Positions 1 through 8,200 of a stretch of DNA of 38,800 nucleotides are shown piece after piece. The DNA comes from Candidatus Omnitrophota bacterium (GTDB lineage: Bacteria; Omnitrophota; Gorgyraeia; Zapsychrales; Fredricksoniimonadaceae). The notes under the pieces are model-generated. The model was not told where the DNA came from. It saw only the letters and a list, made by a program, of their open reading frames with translations, and searched no databases. The stretch is taken from positions 1-38,800 of the forward strand of contig CAIOPG010000018.1 of assembly GCA_903860135.1 (NCBI GenBank), written 5' to 3'. The position numbers and the translations under genes are program-made. Position 1 is the first letter of the stretch, and every line of letters starts with the position of its first letter.

Positions 1-436
1 GGTAATGGGGGTCGCGCACGGCCAGGAGTTCCCTGATCTTAGCCATCGGATCAGGAACATGGAGCAAGGGACGGTCCGTCCTGCCCTGCGTTCGGCGGAA
101 GATCGCTTCGGGGGAAGCGCACAAATAAAAACTGATGCCCGTGGCTTTAAGGGCATTGAAATTAGCTTCATTAGCGGCCACACCGCCACCGCAGTCCACC
201 ACAAGCCCCTGGTGCCCGGCACATTCCAGGACAACCTCACGTTCAACCTGACGGAAATACGGCTCACCCGATTGCGCAAAAATATCCTTGATCGACCGGC
301 CTTCACGCGCCTCGATCAGCTCATCCGTCGACACCCGCGCCCACCCTAAACGCAAGGCCAACTCCCGCGATGTAAACGTCTTTCCGCAGGCCATGAAACC
401 GACAAGGACTATGTTTTTATTTTTTAAATTATTCAT
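1..436 (-). CDS. aroK: Shikimate kinase, N-terminal part (runs off the window)
   Basis: The reverse strand from ATG at 436 reads open to the window edge, about 145 residues without a stop, so the C-terminus is missing. Near the N-terminus is the P-loop GFMACGKT (usual form GFMGAGKT/S). It is followed by the shikimate-kinase signatures STDELIE, SIKDIFAQSGEPYFR, VDCGGGV and, near the edge, RPLL with a DP pair and a VRDPHY lid-side motif. The enzyme phosphorylates shikimate at O3 using ATP, step five of the chorismate pathway, and would supply the chorismate used upstream of the trpBA genes seen elsewhere in the window. It lies 57 bases downstream of a second yraN 3' end (494-650), which suggests yraN and aroK were adjacent before the island between them arrived. 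Identity is clear from the motifs; only the end is unknown. Confidence 0.93.
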   Translation of the reverse strand, partial: MNNLKNKNIVLVGFMACGKTFTSRELALRLGWARVSTDELIEAREGRSIKDIFAQSGEPYFRQVEREVVLECAGHQGLVVDCGGGVAANEANFNALKATGISFYLCASPEAIFRRTQGRTDRPLLHVPDPMAKIRELLAVRDPHY

Positions 437-493
437 ATTTTTAGATGGTACCATTAGTTTGATGAATTGTCAAATTGTACGTCAATAAAAACA

Positions 494-650
494 TTACACC
501 CCAAAGGCATCCTTCAGAAGTTCGCCTTCAAAGGTACCGCCTTCCTGGGGGCGGACAGCCATGACGTCGAAACGGGCGGCGATATCTTCGGTGCCGAAAA
601 ATTGGATGAGGAAGGTGCGGGCGACGAGGATCATGGTGCGTTGCTTGCGG
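494..650 (-). pseudogene. Detached 3' end of yraN (52 codons incl. stop)
   Basis: This 157-base stretch matches the last 157 bases of the intact yraN (3182-3338). Bases 558-650 are identical to 3246-3338 (93 of 93). The remaining end (codons from 559 down to the stop at 494) differs at 11 codons: nine are synonymous, one is a replacement (Gln for Cys) and one is a TAA/TGA stop swap. Homology stops abruptly at 650, so there is no start and no N-terminal half. The near-absence of replacements means this end was part of a working gene until recently; it is not a decayed copy of its neighbour. It probably marks one edge of an inserted block. Confidence 0.85.
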
Positions 651-750
651 AACGTCTCTTTCCTTCATCTTGTTTATTCAAGGGAATAAAACAAGTGGGA
701 AATCCCACAGTTAGCCTTTGGAAGACAAAACAGAGCCAGCTATCGATGAA

Positions 751-774
751 AATATACATTATGATAAAGTTGGA
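751..774. repeat. Direct repeat, left copy, flanking hipBA
   Basis: The first 15 bases (751-765) are identical to 2631-2645. With one small indel the match continues through AGTTGGA, so 751-774 aligns with 2631-2653. Between the copies lie exactly the hipA terminator, hipA, hipB and the hipB upstream region, a unit of about 1.88 kb. This could be a target-site duplication, an attachment core or a recombination footprint. Confidence 0.7.
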
Positions 775-775
775 C

Positions 776-810
776 GAATAAAAAGAAACCGCCATTCCTA
801 GCGGTCTCTT
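776..810 (-). terminator. Rho-independent terminator after hipA
   Basis: On the minus strand the sequence reads GAGACCGC, an 8-base loop, then GCGGTTTC, followed by TTTTTATT. The stem carries one mismatch and the T-run follows directly. It starts 22 bases past the hipA stop at 832, inside the repeat-bounded unit, so the hipBA operon has its own terminator. Confidence 0.8.
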
Positions 811-831
811 CTATTTCATAAGCATTGTTTT

Positions 832-2172
832 CTAGCCATCGTCGCCAACAACGGGTATAGATGCTTTATTCATCATTTGAAGGCGATACGTACGCTTAAG
901 ATCACGAATGATCTCTGCACTCACACCAGTTTTCTTAGCAAACTTAGGCCACAACGCTACTGCAGCCGCTACTTGTTCGCGGATTTTTTTTGCATTATAG
1001 ATGCCCCAAGAATCCGCAACTTTCTCTAGGTCTATAACAGAAAAATTATCCCGCTTTCCATTGACGCTCAACTGATGAACACTGGTATAGAGCCCTTGAG
1101 GGCTATATTGCCAGACCATATCAAAAGCCGGGGTAAGTTGCCACTCCCCTGCTTTATTCATCATAAAGGCTATATTTTTCGTATGATCATCCTGATTCCG
1201 TGCCAAGACATTAAAAACCATACGCCGATACATTTCCTGACTGGTCTCATTGCCCTGGCGTAATTGCTGGATCGTAGAAAAGACCTGTTCGTAACTATAC
1301 GCTTGAATTAAACTATGGTCATAATGTTGCAGCGCACATAATGACTGCACATGGAGCTTATCATTCCCTAGAAGACGATCAAATCTCTTGGTCATAAAGT
1401 GAGCCCGACCGTTCTCCTCCAATAAACGGCACGGCGTCATTTTAATACCGGCTTCAAGCGCCATTAAATGATACGCGTATTCAATTCTTCCGGTACCAAC
1501 AGGATCGCCCAACGATCGTTCATTGGCCCCATCGAACTTAAGGATCCAGTGTTCAAAACCTTCCGGAACATTTGCTTGTCCCGATCGCACTTCTCCCGTC
1601 AACGGATTTAAAGCAATAATAGCCTTGGCACGGTTCCCGCCGGCAGATGACCCGATCTGGATCATTGACAATAAAGCATCTGTAGGATTATTGAGAATAT
1701 TTACAGATAGTTCATTTTTCTGGTCGAGCACAGAGGCCGCGATCCTGGTCAACTCAGCAATAACCAATGGTGTAGAATCCAAAGAGCCACTATTGATCGC
1801 TGGGCGGTACTCAAGAGCCCCCATCCCCCGCGTCCCCACATAACAAAGTTGTTCTACGGGATTTAACGAGCCAGCCGGCCGGCCGTTCATCCTTAGCCAG
1901 GCATCCATTAAGGCGTGTCCGAATTTATCAGGCAATGAGTCGGCAAGTAGACCCGGGAGACCGTTTAAACTGTGATTTAAATGCGCTGGGAAAGAATAGA
2001 CCTCATTCGACAGCGGCATCTTTATAGGCGCAACCTGAAACCCCTTCTTGATGAACTTAACGTCATACTCAAATTCGGCCGCATTGGTCTGGTCATTCCA
2101 AAAGACTGTACCAAGCGTTTCTCCCCAAAGAAGGACAGTTGCACCCAGGATGCTTTTCTGATCATTGGCCAT
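832..2172 (-). CDS. hipA: HipA-type serine/threonine kinase toxin
   Basis: 446 aa, about the usual HipA length. Seen motifs: an N-terminal subdomain with YSFPAHLNHSLNGLPGLLADSLPD (residues 60-83, quoted only by its features: NGLPGLLADSLPD), a Gly-rich loop GSSAGGNRAKA near 174-184 that matches the region of the regulatory autophosphorylated serine in HipA, HWILKFDG near 208, MTKRFDR near 260, the catalytic loop NQDDHTKN (326-333, Asp328) and the metal-binding Asp351 in LTPAFDM. The Asp328-Asp351 spacing of 23 equals that of E. coli HipA. Members of this family phosphorylate glutamyl-tRNA synthetase or other translation targets and cause growth arrest; the target here is unknown. All catalytic residues are present, so it is probably active. 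It starts 2 bases after the hipB stop, with AAGGA inside the end of hipB as ribosome site. The module is AT-richer than the surrounding core genes. Confidence 0.93.
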   Translation of the reverse strand: MANDQKSILGATVLLWGETLGTVFWNDQTNAAEFEYDVKFIKKGFQVAPIKMPLSNEVYSFPAHLNHSLNGLPGLLADSLPDKFGHALMDAWLRMNGRPAGSLNPVEQLCYVGTRGMGALEYRPAINSGSLDSTPLVIAELTRIAASVLDQKNELSVNILNNPTDALLSMIQIGSSAGGNRAKAIIALNPLTGEVRSGQANVPEGFEHWILKFDGANERSLGDPVGTGRIEYAYHLMALEAGIKMTPCRLLEENGRAHFMTKRFDRLLGNDKLHVQSLCALQHYDHSLIQAYSYEQVFSTIQQLRQGNETSQEMYRRMVFNVLARNQDDHTKNIAFMMNKAGEWQLTPAFDMVWQYSPQGLYTSVHQLSVNGKRDNFSVIDLEKVADSWGIYNAKKIREQVAAAVALWPKFAKKTGVSAEIIRDLKRTYRLQMMNKASIPVVGDDG

Positions 2173-2174
2173 AT

Positions 2175-2492
2175 TTAATTTCCTTCTGTCAAAATCACCC
2201 TGGATGCCCGTTTACGGCGTTTCCCTTCCAACTTAATGAGCTCGCTAGGCCGAGAACGAACTTTGGGAAGAAACCCATCAAGGTGTTCCAGAGCATTAAG
2301 AGCCCGCATTACGCGCAAGAAACCAGTTATCGTGGCCGTTTTGCCGTACTCAATGTTTTGAATGACTTTTAAGGACACTCCAGCTCGGGAAGCAAGCGTG
2401 TCTTGAGAGATATTGGAAGACAATCGTTTGTCGCGGATCCTGCTACCGAGTTCGTTCAAAATACCTTCATCGTTCATCGAATAATAGTCCAT
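2175..2492 (-). CDS. hipB: HipB-type XRE-family antitoxin
   Basis: 105 aa. A helix-turn-helix of the XRE/Cro type covers about residues 14-72 (IRDKRLSSNISQDTLASRAG, then VIQNIEYGKTATI), followed by the LRVMRALNALEHLDGFLP segment typical of HipA partners and a basic tail. The chosen ATG has GGAGAG seven bases upstream; an in-frame ATG five codons later lacks one. It is directly upstream of hipA with 2 bases between stop and start, the normal antitoxin-first order that allows translational coupling. It should bind its own promoter and neutralise HipA. The tail is unusually Lys/Arg rich. Confidence 0.9.
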   Translation of the reverse strand: MDYYSMNDEGILNELGSRIRDKRLSSNISQDTLASRAGVSLKVIQNIEYGKTATITGFLRVMRALNALEHLDGFLPKVRSRPSELIKLEGKRRKRASRVILTEGN

Positions 2493-2532
2493 AGTTCTCT
2501 CCGTTTCCTGAAAAAACTATACCATTTTCCTA

Positions 2533-2576
2533 AGAATATGTCAAATATTACGCTTCTATTAGGATATGTTATTACG
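2533..2576. promoter_or_regulatory. Candidate HipB operator: two direct repeats
   Basis: Two copies of AGRATATGT followed by TATTACG lie at 2533-2552 (with a 4-base CAAA insert between the halves) and 2561-2576 (no insert), 41 to 84 bases upstream of the hipB start. This is where an autoregulatory operator would be. Assignment is by position and repetition only. Confidence 0.4.
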
Positions 2577-2630
2577 ATATACACACACAACATGCCCTAA
2601 AAGATGCGTTATATTCTTGCCACCATTTTT

Positions 2631-2653
2631 AATATACATTATGATGAGTTGGA
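2631..2653. repeat. Direct repeat, right copy, flanking hipBA
   Basis: This is the partner of 751-774, with 15 identical bases and then AGTTGGA after a small indel. It overlaps the stop of the truncated giant-protein fragment (2639-3040), so the repeat sits right at the point where that gene is broken. Confidence 0.7.
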
Positions 2654-3040
2654 GCTTGACAAGAACGTCTTTCCAAAATCATCATTGATGATTCGGTCTT
2701 TTTCATAAGGGCTCAGGTTAACCCACTGATTCTTGTCCGGCACCGCTAGGGAAGCCAGAAAATACTTGATCAATTTCTTATATTCCTGCCGCTTGTCCTG
2801 CGGATTCAAGACAGCATCCCCATCATTGATGATAAAATCAAATCGCAACGGGTTTTCAGGATGTATCACAATCCCTTTTAACTGAACAGGCATAAACCGC
2901 GGACTCAACGCCACCCGCACCCCAGGCTCCGGAAGCCCTAACAACTCCTGAGCATAAGCAGACGGAAGATAGACGCCCAAGCTATTAACAAGGAACGCTA
3001 TCAAAACAAGGAAAGCCACTATTCTTTGTGATTTCAACAT
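2639..3040 (-). pseudogene. Truncated N-terminus of an Omnitrophota giant secreted protein
   Basis: From ATG at 3040 (MLKSQ) it encodes about 133 aa; the frame is open further upstream to 3121. A basic start and hydrophobic stretch VAFLVLIAFLVNSLGVYL ending in AYAQ make a good signal peptide. Then come LPEPGVRVALSP, LRFDFIINDGD, KKLIKYFLASLAVPDKNQW and VNLSPYEKDRI, each matching the N-terminus of the gene at 21888-23246. Homology stops after FGKT at about 2672; the full-length relative continues with TEMGRDLLAQDY. After 11 unrelated or altered bases-worth of codons a stop follows inside the 2631-2653 repeat. So only the signal peptide and first conserved block remain. It may be untranslated, or make a small secreted peptide. 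It sits between yraN and hipB. Confidence 0.75.
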
Positions 3041-3181
3041 ATACCTGTTCCATGGCATCCATGCCATAAACTGTTTCTCTCTAATTCTTATTAAAATAAA
3101 TTCACCAAACCCGATGTTCAAAAGTAAGTATGCAATATATTTATAATAAAATCAAATTTTTGAAATATTTTTTGAAAAAAT

Positions 3182-3541
3182 TCACACCCCAAACGCATCC
3201 TTCAGGAGTTCCCCTTCAAACGTACCTCCCTCACACGGACGGACGGCCATGACGTCGAAACGGGCGGCGATATCTTCGGTGCCGAAAAATTGGATGAGGA
3301 AGGTGCGGGCGACGAGGATCATGGTGCGTTGCTTGCGGCGGTCGACGGCTTCAAAGGCGTCCCAGGTTTCATCCTGGCGGGTTTTGACTTCAATGAAGAC
3401 AACGGTCTCGCCATCCCTGGCAACAATGTCGATCTCGCCCATGGGGGCGCGGTAATTGGTGGCGATGATGCGATAACCTTCACGGGCCAAAAATTCAGCG
3501 GCGAAAGCTTCCCCATCTTTGCCCAGGCGGTGGGATTTCAT
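3182..3541 (-). CDS. yraN: YraN/UPF0102 family predicted nuclease
   Basis: 119 aa, full length for UPF0102. Features: LGKDGEAFAAEFLAREGY near residues 6-23, then GEIDIVARDGETVVFIEVKTR (about 35-55), the D, E-x-K core of the restriction-nuclease-like fold shared with Holliday-junction resolvases, and ARFDVMAV near 92. Activity is unproven for most members. Its start overlaps the rnhB stop by 4 bases (ATGA), the common rnhB-yraN arrangement. Its last 157 bases recur at 494-650: bases 3246-3338 are identical there, while the end beyond differs almost only synonymously. The 3' end of this gene may therefore have been replaced when the island at about 650-3180 arrived. Confidence 0.9.
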   Translation of the reverse strand: MKSHRLGKDGEAFAAEFLAREGYRIIATNYRAPMGEIDIVARDGETVVFIEVKTRQDETWDAFEAVDRRKQRTMILVARTFLIQFFGTEDIAARFDVMAVRPCEGGTFEGELLKDAFGV

Positions 3542-4167
3542 CGGACCCTGAACGTTTTGCGGTGAATGGGAGAAAATCCGAATGCTTTGACGGCATCGCG
3601 ATGTGCTTGTGTTGGATAGCCTTTATGGGCCTTGAAACCGTAAGCGGGATAGAGGCGGTCATAGTCATCCATGATGCGGTCGCGGGTCACCTTGGCTACA
3701 ATGCTGGCACAGGCAATGGCCAGGCTTTGGGCATCCCCCTTGACCACGCATTCATGGGCAAACGGGATATCGCCGCGGTAGGCATTACCGTCAATGATCA
3801 CTTTTACGGCATCGGGAGGGCATGGCATCTGGGCGGCCAGCGCATGGACGGCGCGCGTCATGGCCTGATGGGTGGCACAGAGGATATTGATTGTGTCGAT
3901 CACCGTCTCACTGACGATCCCCACGCCCACAAGTCCGCGGGCATGGATCTCGGCAAAAGCCGTGTCACGCTGACGCGCATGCAAGGCCTTCGAATCGCCG
4001 ATGCGGCAGGTGAAGCCCGTGTCCTTCAGCCATACGGCCGCCGCCACCACTGGCCCGGCGAGCGGGCCACGCCCGGCTTCATCGACCCCAAAAAGAAAGG
4101 GAAAGCCAACGGCTTTCCCTTGATCAAACACAATAAATTCTAGATGCCCCAACAACAACTTCCCCAC
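3538..4167 (-). CDS. rnhB: Ribonuclease HII
   Basis: 209 aa from a GTG directly after the rplS stop. Key motifs: GVDEAGRGPLAGPVV (Asp29 and Glu30 are catalytic metal ligands), DSKAL, an IIDGN motif, and SIVAKVTRDRIMDDYD; these are the RNase HII signature. It cuts the RNA strand of RNA-DNA hybrids and single ribonucleotides in DNA. The gene lies in rplS-rnhB-yraN order, a conserved arrangement. The start is uncertain: no clear ribosome site precedes this GTG, and a second in-frame GTG 12 codons later would leave about 14 residues before VDEAGRG, closer to usual. A terminator-like hairpin (4090-4121) lies within the first 26 codons. Confidence 0.93.
   Translation of the reverse strand: MGKLLLGHLEFIVFDQGKAVGFPFLFGVDEAGRGPLAGPVVAAAVWLKDTGFTCRIGDSKALHARQRDTAFAEIHARGLVGVGIVSETVIDTINILCATHQAMTRAVHALAAQMPCPPDAVKVIIDGNAYRGDIPFAHECVVKGDAQSLAIACASIVAKVTRDRIMDDYDRLYPAYGFKAHKGYPTQAHRDAVKAFGFSPIHRKTFRVR
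4090..4121 (-). terminator. Terminator-like hairpin inside the 5' end of rnhB
   Basis: On the minus strand an 11-base perfect stem AAGGGAAAGCC / GGCTTTCCCTT with the 3-base loop GTT (4097-4121) is followed by TCTTTTT. This is a textbook intrinsic terminator shape, 46 bases past the rplS stop. It lies within the reading frame of rnhB, so it could attenuate transcription from rplS into rnhB-yraN rather than end the operon. Confidence 0.65.
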
Positions 4168-4563
4168 TTACTGCGCGGACGCCACCTGGGTCGTCTGGGC
4201 AGATTCATGCACGGCTTCAGTCTCAACGCGGGCACCCTTGCCGGTTTTACCGCGCAAATAAAGCAACTTGGCACGATGCACATTGCCGCGGCTGACAACC
4301 TTGAGGCTCGCGATGACCGGTGAATGCAGGGGGAATATTTTTTCCACACCTTCGCCGAAAGAATTCTTGCGGACCGTAAAGGTCGACTTACTGCCACTGC
4401 CGCCCCTGGAAATCACAATACCTTCCCAGGAATGCAGGCGGATCTTGTCCGCTTCCAGCACCTTGATCTTCATCTTGATGGTATCACCGATATTGAACGC
4501 CGGAATATCGTTGCGCGTTTGTTTGTCTTCGACCAGCTTGAGTTTTGCTAAACGACCTGCCAT
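4168..4563 (-). CDS. rplS: Large-subunit ribosomal protein L19
   Basis: 131 aa, starting MAGRLAKLKLVEDKQ. The L19 pattern is complete: IPAFNIGDTIKMKIKV, RLHSWEGIVISRGG, STFTVRKNSFGEGVEKIFPL, HSPVIASLKVVSRGNVHRAK and LYLRGKTGKGAR, followed by an acidic, low-complexity tail of about 18 residues. L19 binds at the subunit interface. It follows trmD by 15 bases, the classical trmD-rplS pair, but the usual rpsP and rimM are not upstream here. The highly expressed L19 probably needs a promoter or processing that separates it from the pump genes before it; none was identified. Confidence 0.96.
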   Translation of the reverse strand: MAGRLAKLKLVEDKQTRNDIPAFNIGDTIKMKIKVLEADKIRLHSWEGIVISRGGSGSKSTFTVRKNSFGEGVEKIFPLHSPVIASLKVVSRGNVHRAKLLYLRGKTGKGARVETEAVHESAQTTQVASAQ

Positions 4564-4578
4564 GTTGTCTGACTCCCT

Positions 4579-5256
4579 TTACACCTTGATTAGATCAGGG
4601 CGATATTTCCTTGTGCGCGTGAGCGCCTGGGCCATCCGCCACTCTTTTACGGCCCGATGATTGCCGGATAATAACACAGCGGGCACCTTTTTACCACAAA
4701 AATCTGCTGGACGTGTGTAATGCGGGTATTCCAGAAGATTGTTTTCAAACGATTCATCTGTCAGCGATGCCTCTTTACCCAGCACGCCCGGGATCAACCG
4801 GGTTACGGCATCGACCACCGTCATCGCCGGGATCTCGCCGCCTGTCAGCACATAATCCCCGACGGAAAGGCTTTCGTCCACGACCATCTCGCGCACGCGT
4901 TCATCCATGCCCTCATAATGCCCGCAGATAAGAATAATATTTTTTTCACCGGCCAGTGCACGCGCCTTCTTTTGGGTGAACACCGCTCCGGCCGGTGACA
5001 TCTCGATGACCCTGGCCTTGCGGCGCCCCTTGATCTTTTTAACCGCATCAACGAGCGGCTGGGGCGTCATCACCATGCCGGGACCTCCGCCAAAAGGCCG
5101 GTCATCGACCTTGCGGTGCGGGTCAAGCGTGTAATCGCGCAGGTCATGGACATTAAAAACAACCTTGCGCGCCGCCTGGGCGCGTTTCATGATCGACTCA
5201 CCGAGAACCCCCGTGAACATCCCCGGAAAAATGGTGATGATATCAAAGCGGATCAT
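4579..5256 (-). CDS. trmD: tRNA (guanine-N1-)-methyltransferase, m1G37
   Basis: 225 aa from ATG at 5256 (MIRFDIITIFPGMF). The frame is open 12 codons further up, but 5256 is the natural family start and overlaps the stop of the RND pump gene by 4 bases (ATGA). SPOUT trefoil-knot motifs are clear: DYTLDPHRKVDDRPFGGGPG, ILICGHYEGMDERV and a segment SVGDYVLTGGEIPAM. It methylates N1 of G37 in tRNAs reading CNN and prevents +1 frameshifting. The stop-start overlap with an efflux pump is unusual; trmD normally follows rimM. Confidence 0.96.
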   Translation of the reverse strand: MIRFDIITIFPGMFTGVLGESIMKRAQAARKVVFNVHDLRDYTLDPHRKVDDRPFGGGPGMVMTPQPLVDAVKKIKGRRKARVIEMSPAGAVFTQKKARALAGEKNIILICGHYEGMDERVREMVVDESLSVGDYVLTGGEIPAMTVVDAVTRLIPGVLGKEASLTDESFENNLLEYPHYTRPADFCGKKVPAVLLSGNHRAVKEWRMAQALTRTRKYRPDLIKV

Positions 5257-8200
5257 CTGGCTGTATCCTTCACGGTTAAACGATACACGCATGGCACCAC
5301 AAACAGGGTAAAGAACGTCGATACAATGACCCCGCCGATGACCGTCACCGACATCGGGATACGTACCTCGGCACCGGGACCGATGGCCAGGGCCGGCGGG
5401 ATCGCGGCCGCAATGGTTGCCAAGGACGTCATCAGGATCGGGCGCAAACGGATGGGGCAGGCTGTTTCAAGGGCCTCGTGCACCCCTTTTCCTTCGGCAC
5501 GCACCTGATTGGTGAAATCAACGAGCATAATGGAATTCTTTTTCACGATCCCCATCAAGAGGATCAGCCCGATCATACTGTACAAATTAAGCGACTGCCC
5601 GCCGATAAGTAACCCCATGAAAGCACCTGAAATACTGAAAGGCAACGCCAAAAGGACAATGAAGGGATGCAGGAAACTGTTGTACTGCGACCCCAGCACC
5701 ATGTAGGCCACAATAATACCCAGTAGAAAAACAATCCCTATACCGGCAGAAGAATCCTTGAAGGTCTGCGCGCTTCCGCCGAGCACAGCCCGGTAAGGCT
5801 CCGGCAAGGTTTCTCGGGTGATCTTCTCGGCCGCGGCGATCGCCTCCGCCTGCGCCTTGCCCGGTGCCACATTGGCAAACATCGAGATCGCACGTTCACG
5901 CCCGCGGCGCGTGATGCTCTGGGCCGTTGCCTTCTCGGTGATCGTGATGACCTCACGCAACGCCACACGTTCACCGCGGTTGTTGATAACAAAGATATTG
6001 TCAATGTCTTCAGGCTTGCCGCGCTGGCCGGCATCGAGGCGCAGGCGCACATCATAACGGCTGGCGCCGCTGGAATATTTCGCCACCGCCACGCCGCCGA
6101 TCATCACATTGACCGCTTCGCCGATGACATCCATGCCGACCCCGCGCGCTTCGGCTTTCCGACGGTCGGGCACAACCTGGATTTCTGACGCACCAGGCTT
6201 ATAATCACTGTCGACGTCAACCATCAGTCCGCTTTTTTCCATCTTATCTTCGAGCACCGCCTCATATTCCACCAGTTTGTCCCATTCCGGCCCACGAATA
6301 CTGAACTCGATCGGAAAGCCCCTTTGTGATGAAAAACCGCTGAGCGAAAGATCCTGTATCCTGGTCTTCACACCTTTGATCTTGTTCAATTCCTTGCGAA
6401 AAATATCCATCAGTTCTTTTTGCGACAAATGACGCCCGTTGACCAATGGCCTTTCTTTGGGTGCTTTGAGCGTGACAAACATATTGGCTCCCGTCACATC
6501 GCCGCCCGAGAAACCTCCCACAGCGACGAAGAAGCGCAAGGTTTCACCACGGGATTTCACAAAAGCTTCGGCCTCACGCACCCGTTCATCCGTAAACTGC
6601 AGGGATGAGCCTGGCGGTGTCTGCAAGGAACACATGAACATGCTCTGATCCTGTGCGGGAACAAACTCCTTCGGAAGCCATTTTGATATGCCCAGCGACG
6701 CGGCAAAAACAAGCAATGACGCTATAATGACAAGGACAGCATGTCGCAGGGCGAACGCAAGAGCCGCCTTGTAGCCTGTGGCAATACGGTTAAAAAGTTC
6801 ATCCACGCCGCGACCGAACGCTGACATACGGCCCACCTGCAGGAACTGGGAACAGCGCATGGGTGTCAGCATGAGCGCTTCCATCAACGACAGCCACACG
6901 GCCACAGAAATCGTCACGCCAAATTCAAAAAAGAATTTACCCATAATCCCGGAAATGAAAATAACCGGGATAAAAATGGCTGTAATGGCCGCTGTTGTGG
7001 CAAAAGCGGCACCTGCAATCTGGTTGGCCCCTTTATGCGCCGCGGCAGCTTTATTATCACCGTGTTCCCTGAAACGCACGATATTCTCAAGCACCATGAT
7101 CGAATCATCCACAACGATCCCGACCGCCAACGACAGCCCCAGTACCGTAAAGGTGTTCAGCGTGAATCCCAGAAAATTAATAACAATGAACGTCCCGAGA
7201 ATTGAAGTCGGGATCGCCAAAAGAATATTCAACGTGGCACTCCAGCCACCGAGGAATATCCAACAGACTAAAGATGTAACGATCGCCGATAAAAATAGTG
7301 TAAAATTCAACTCATGGATCGAATCTTCAATGAACTTTGTTCGGTCGAAAACAACCTGGGCTTTAAGGTCCGGGGGCAGTTCTTTTTGAACCTGTTCCAA
7401 ACGCGCTTTAACCAAATGGGCCACAGCCACTTCATTCGACCCACTTTGCTTTTTAATCCCCAGGCCAATGGACTGTTGGCCATTAACACGGGAAATGCGG
7501 CGGATGTCATCGAGACCATCTTCGATCCGGGCCACATCCTTCAAATAGATCGGCACATAAACGGGCTTCCCGCCGCGCAAGGTGATAGGAATATTGCCAA
7601 AATCTTCGGGTGTTCTGGCCTCTCCCATCACGCGAACATTCTGTTCACTGGCCACGGTTTCAATGCGTCCGGCAGGCACTTCCGTATGGCCTGCGGCGAT
7701 GGCGGCCTTGATATCCTGGATGGTCAACTCATATGCATTCAGTTTCTTCACATCCAGCCATACCCGCAGGTTGGGGTCAACATACCCGCCCAACAGGACT
7801 TCCCCAACCCCGTCGATCGTCGTGAAACGGTCGCGCAGATGCTGTTCCACGTACTCCATCAGCTGACGGCGCGGCCGGTCACCCGTGATCCCGATGAACA
7901 TGATGGGCTGATCTGAAGGATTGGACTTCCGGATGATCGGAGGGTCAATATCTTTGGGAAGTTTACGCTGGATCTCATTAACCTTGGACTGGATCTCCTG
8001 CACCGAGGCATTGAGATCCCGGCCCAGCTCAAGCTCAATGGTGATGGTGGCCGTTCCCTGACGGATCGTCGACGACAATTCCTTGACCCCTTGCACGGTC
8101 ATCAGGGCCTGCTCCACCTCGTTGACCACATCCGTTTCCATGACCTCCGGTGCGGCACCCAGCCAGCCGAGGCTTACATTAATGGTCGGGAAATCCACAT

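Noticed and set aside
5-349. Plus-strand open frame at the window start
   Set aside because: Antisense to aroK, whose P-loop and other motifs are clear on the minus strand.
695-708. Perfect short palindrome GTGGGAAATCCCAC
   Set aside because: Six-base arms only, no T-run or known site; could be chance or part of the junction, not enough to call.
3562-4143. 193-codon plus-strand open frame
   Set aside because: Antisense to rnhB, which has full catalytic motifs.
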